Shown here: positions 7,569-9,401 of the stretch, in pieces
Position numbering within the stretch: the first letter of the stretch is position 1
How the letters are laid out: every line of letters begins with the position of its first letter
Source of the DNA: CAVXAE01 sp044225565
Lineage (GTDB): Bacteria; Pseudomonadota; Gammaproteobacteria; Steroidobacterales; Steroidobacteraceae
Assembly: GCA_044225565.1 (NCBI GenBank)
Contig: JBGAIL010000178.1
Location: 1-9,401 of the forward strand
Length of the DNA: 9,401 bases
Reading direction: 5' to 3'
Position numbers and translations under genes: made by a program
Notes under the pieces: generated by a model
Told to the model about the DNA's origin: nothing
Seen by the model: the letters and a program-made list of their open reading frames with translations, nothing else
The model's database searches: none

Positions 7569-9401
7569 CTACTTCTCCGGGTTGCCGGTGGGCGCCGGCA
7601 GTACGGCTTCCAACCGGTCGATGCTGCGCCAGCCGCGGGTGAGCACGGCACCGCGCTGCGCGCGCTGGCCTTTGTAGTCTGCGAGCTCTTTCCATTCGAG
7701 CGTCTTCTGCTTGTCGCCCGACCACAGCACCAGCTTCCCGCCGGGCGGGATCACCGCGATGCCCGTGAGGTATTCCTCGCGCGCGGCGACCTTCTTCCCC
7801 GGGATGTCGTAGATCTTGTTGCCCTTGCCGCGCGGCATTTCCGGCAGGTCACCCACCTTGAAGGCGAGCATCTTGCCTTCGCTGCTCACCGCGAGCACCA
7901 GCGAATCCGGTGAGGGCACGAACGCCGGCGGCAGTACGTGCGCATTGTCCGGCACGTTCAGGATGGTCTTGCCGGCCTTGCGGTCGGTGATGAGCTCTTT
8001 CAGCCGGACCGTGAACCCGTAGCCCGCGTCGGTGGCGAGCAGCCACAGATCCTCCGGCTCGCCGAGCATGACGCCCGCGAACTTGGCTCCGTCCGGCGGA
8101 TTGAGCCGGCCTGAAAGCGGTTCGCCGTTGCCGCGCGCCGAAGGCAGCGAGTGCGCAGGCAGCGTATATGTGCGGCCCGTGCTGTCGATGAACACTGCAG
8201 GCTGCAGACTCCGCCCGCGTGCGGCGGACTGGTACGCGTCACCGCTCTTGTATGAGAGCGAACGCGGATCGATCTCGTGACCCTTCGCCGCCCGCACCCA
8301 GCCACCGGTGGAGAGCACCACCGTGGTCGGCTCGTTCGCGATGAGCGTGGTCTCGTCGATGGCCTGCGCCGCCTCGCGCTCGATGATCCGGGTGCGGCGA
8401 TCGTTGCCGTACTTCTCCGCGTCGGCGGTGATCTCCTCCGCCACGAGCTTGCGCAGCTTCGACTTGCTCTTGAGCAGCGCCTCGAGCTTCTCCTGCTCCT
8501 CGCGCAACTCCTTCTGCTCGGCGCGGATCTTCATCTCCTCGAGCTTCGCGAGATGGCGCAGCTTGGTCTCGAGGATGAACTCCACCTGCTCCTCGGAGAG
8601 CCTGAAGCGCTTCATCAGCACCGGCTTCGGCTCGTCCTCGCGGCGGATGATGCGGATCACCTCGTCGAGGTTGAGGTACACCGCCATCAGGCCTTCGAGG
8701 ATGTGCAGCCGGCGCAGCACCTTCTCGAGGCGGTGCTGCAGGCGCCGCGTGACCGTGTTGATGCGGAATTCCAGCCACTGCGTGAGGATCTCCCTCAGCC
8801 CCATCACCTTCGGCCGGCCGTCGAGGCCGATGATGTTGAGATTGACGCGGTAGCTGCGCTCGAGGTCGGTGGTCGCGAACAGGTGCTGCATCAGCTGCGT
8901 GAGGTCCACGCGGTTGGAGCGCGGGATGATGACGAAGCGCGTCGGGTTCTCGTGATCCGACTCGTCGCGCACGTCCTCCACCATCGGCAGCTTCTTGGCG
9001 CGGATCTGTTCGGCGATCTGTTCCTCCACCTTGCCGCTCGACACCTGGAACGGGAACGAGTTGACGACCACGTTGCCGTCCTCGATCTCCCAGGTGGCGC
9101 GCGCGCGGAAGGCGCCCGTGCCCTTCTCGTAGAACTCCTTCAGATCCGTGCGCGGCGAGACGATCTCGGCGCCGGTCGGCAGGTCCGGGCCCTTCACGTG
9201 CTTCATCAGCGCGGCTGTGGTGGCTTCCGGATCCTCGAGCAGATGCAGGCAGGCGTTGGCCACTTCGCGCAGGTTGTGCGGCGGGATGTCCGTCGCCATG
9301 CCGACCGCGATGCCCTGAGTGCCGTTGACCAGCAGGTTCGGCAGGCGCGCCGGCAGGATGGACGGCTCTTCGCGGGTGCCGTCGAAGGTGGGCACCCAGT
9401 C
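7569..9401 (-). CDS. parC: DNA topoisomerase IV subunit A, N-terminus beyond right edge
   Basis: ParC, with ParE, unlinks daughter chromosomes by passing one DNA duplex through a cut in another. The window holds the last 610 residues; by comparison with E. coli ParC (752 residues) about 140-150 are missing, including the quinolone-resistance region and the catalytic tyrosine. The visible part begins DWVPTFDGT and contains LPARLPNLLVNG (16-27), GIAVGMATDIPPHN (30-43), DESDHENPTR (146-155), FATTDLERSYR (175-185) and IGLDGRP (191-197). The coiled-coil hinge runs about 280-330 (HLAKLEEMKIRAEQ), and the C-terminal beta-pinwheel from about 357 to the end. ParC is chosen over GyrA because the canonical GyrA box (QRRGGKG) is absent, GKGNKIYDIP matches the ParC blade, and the tail ends shortly after the pinwheel without an acidic extension. 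GTG at 9395 is an internal valine codon, not a start. No truncation or frameshift is visible in the part present. Confidence 0.97.
   Translation of the reverse strand, partial: DWVPTFDGTREEPSILPARLPNLLVNGTQGIAVGMATDIPPHNLREVANACLHLLEDPEATTAALMKHVKGPDLPTGAEIVSPRTDLKEFYEKGTGAFRARATWEIEDGNVVVNSFPFQVSSGKVEEQIAEQIRAKKLPMVEDVRDESDHENPTRFVIIPRSNRVDLTQLMQHLFATTDLERSYRVNLNIIGLDGRPKVMGLREILTQWLEFRINTVTRRLQHRLEKVLRRLHILEGLMAVYLNLDEVIRIIRREDEPKPVLMKRFRLSEEQVEFILETKLRHLAKLEEMKIRAEQKELREEQEKLEALLKSKSKLRKLVAEEITADAEKYGNDRRTRIIEREAAQAIDETTLIANEPTTVVLSTGGWVRAAKGHEIDPRSLSYKSGDAYQSAARGRSLQPAVFIDSTGRTYTLPAHSLPSARGNGEPLSGRLNPPDGAKFAGVMLGEPEDLWLLATDAGYGFTVRLKELITDRKAGKTILNVPDNAHVLPPAFVPSPDSLVLAVSSEGKMLAFKVGDLPEMPRGKGNKIYDIPGKKVAAREEYLTGIAVIPPGGKLVLWSGDKQKTLEWKELADYKGQRAQRGAVLTRGWRSIDRLEAVLPAPTGNPEK

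Noticed and set aside
6706..7725. A 339-codon minus-strand frame across the TRIC gene, and a similar 227-codon plus-strand frame at 7230-7913.
   Set aside because: Both cross the boundary between the well-supported TRIC and parC genes, have Arg/His-rich shadow composition and match no family.
1..9401. Search for a defence island, mobile element, CRISPR array or novel multi-gene system.
   Set aside because: Apart from the Uma2 gene, every gene is a recognised metabolic, transport-type or replication-related family. There are no transposase, integrase, repeat-spacer or toxin-antitoxin signals, and a lone Uma2 gene is not evidence of a system.

Overview
The window is ordinary chromosomal DNA from a GC-rich bacterium. 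The proteins look most like those of Gammaproteobacteria: the topoisomerase IV A subunit follows the E. coli ParC pattern closely, and the large glutamate synthase subunit is the bacterial NADPH-type GltB. The genus cannot be read from the sequence; a GC-rich gammaproteobacterium, such as a member of the Xanthomonadales or Nevskiales, is a guess. Five protein genes fill almost all of the window. I see no tRNA, rRNA, CRISPR array, insertion sequence, integrase or attachment site.

Layout from left to right: (1) 2-4426, minus strand: gltB, nearly complete. It starts at a TTG codon behind a good Shine-Dalgarno sequence and runs off the left edge just short of its C-terminus; its usual partner gltD would lie beyond that edge. 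(2) 4427-4641: a 215-base divergent intergenic region with weak promoter candidates for both flanking genes. (3) 4642-5973, plus strand: an exported metallo-amidohydrolase of peptidase family M20. (4) 5977-6690, minus strand: a Uma2-family (DUF820) putative nuclease that converges on the amidohydrolase gene with only 3 bases between the two stops. (5) 6691-6842: a 152-base gap with a strong imperfect palindrome. (6) 6843-7469, minus strand: a TRIC/UPF0126 membrane protein. (7) 7569-9401, minus strand: the C-terminal four fifths of parC, cut by the right edge.

The genes do not form one pathway. gltB assimilates nitrogen, the M20 enzyme probably releases amino acids from N-acyl compounds in the periplasm, TRIC is a predicted cation channel, ParC decatenates chromosomes, and the Uma2 protein has no established role. 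parC, the TRIC gene and the Uma2 gene lie in the same direction and could be partly co-transcribed, but the palindrome and a possible promoter in front of the Uma2 gene argue for separate control of the last one. I found no convincing new system. The items most worth a second look are the Uma2 protein with its N-terminal extension, the palindrome, and the loop insertion beside the active site of the M20 enzyme.
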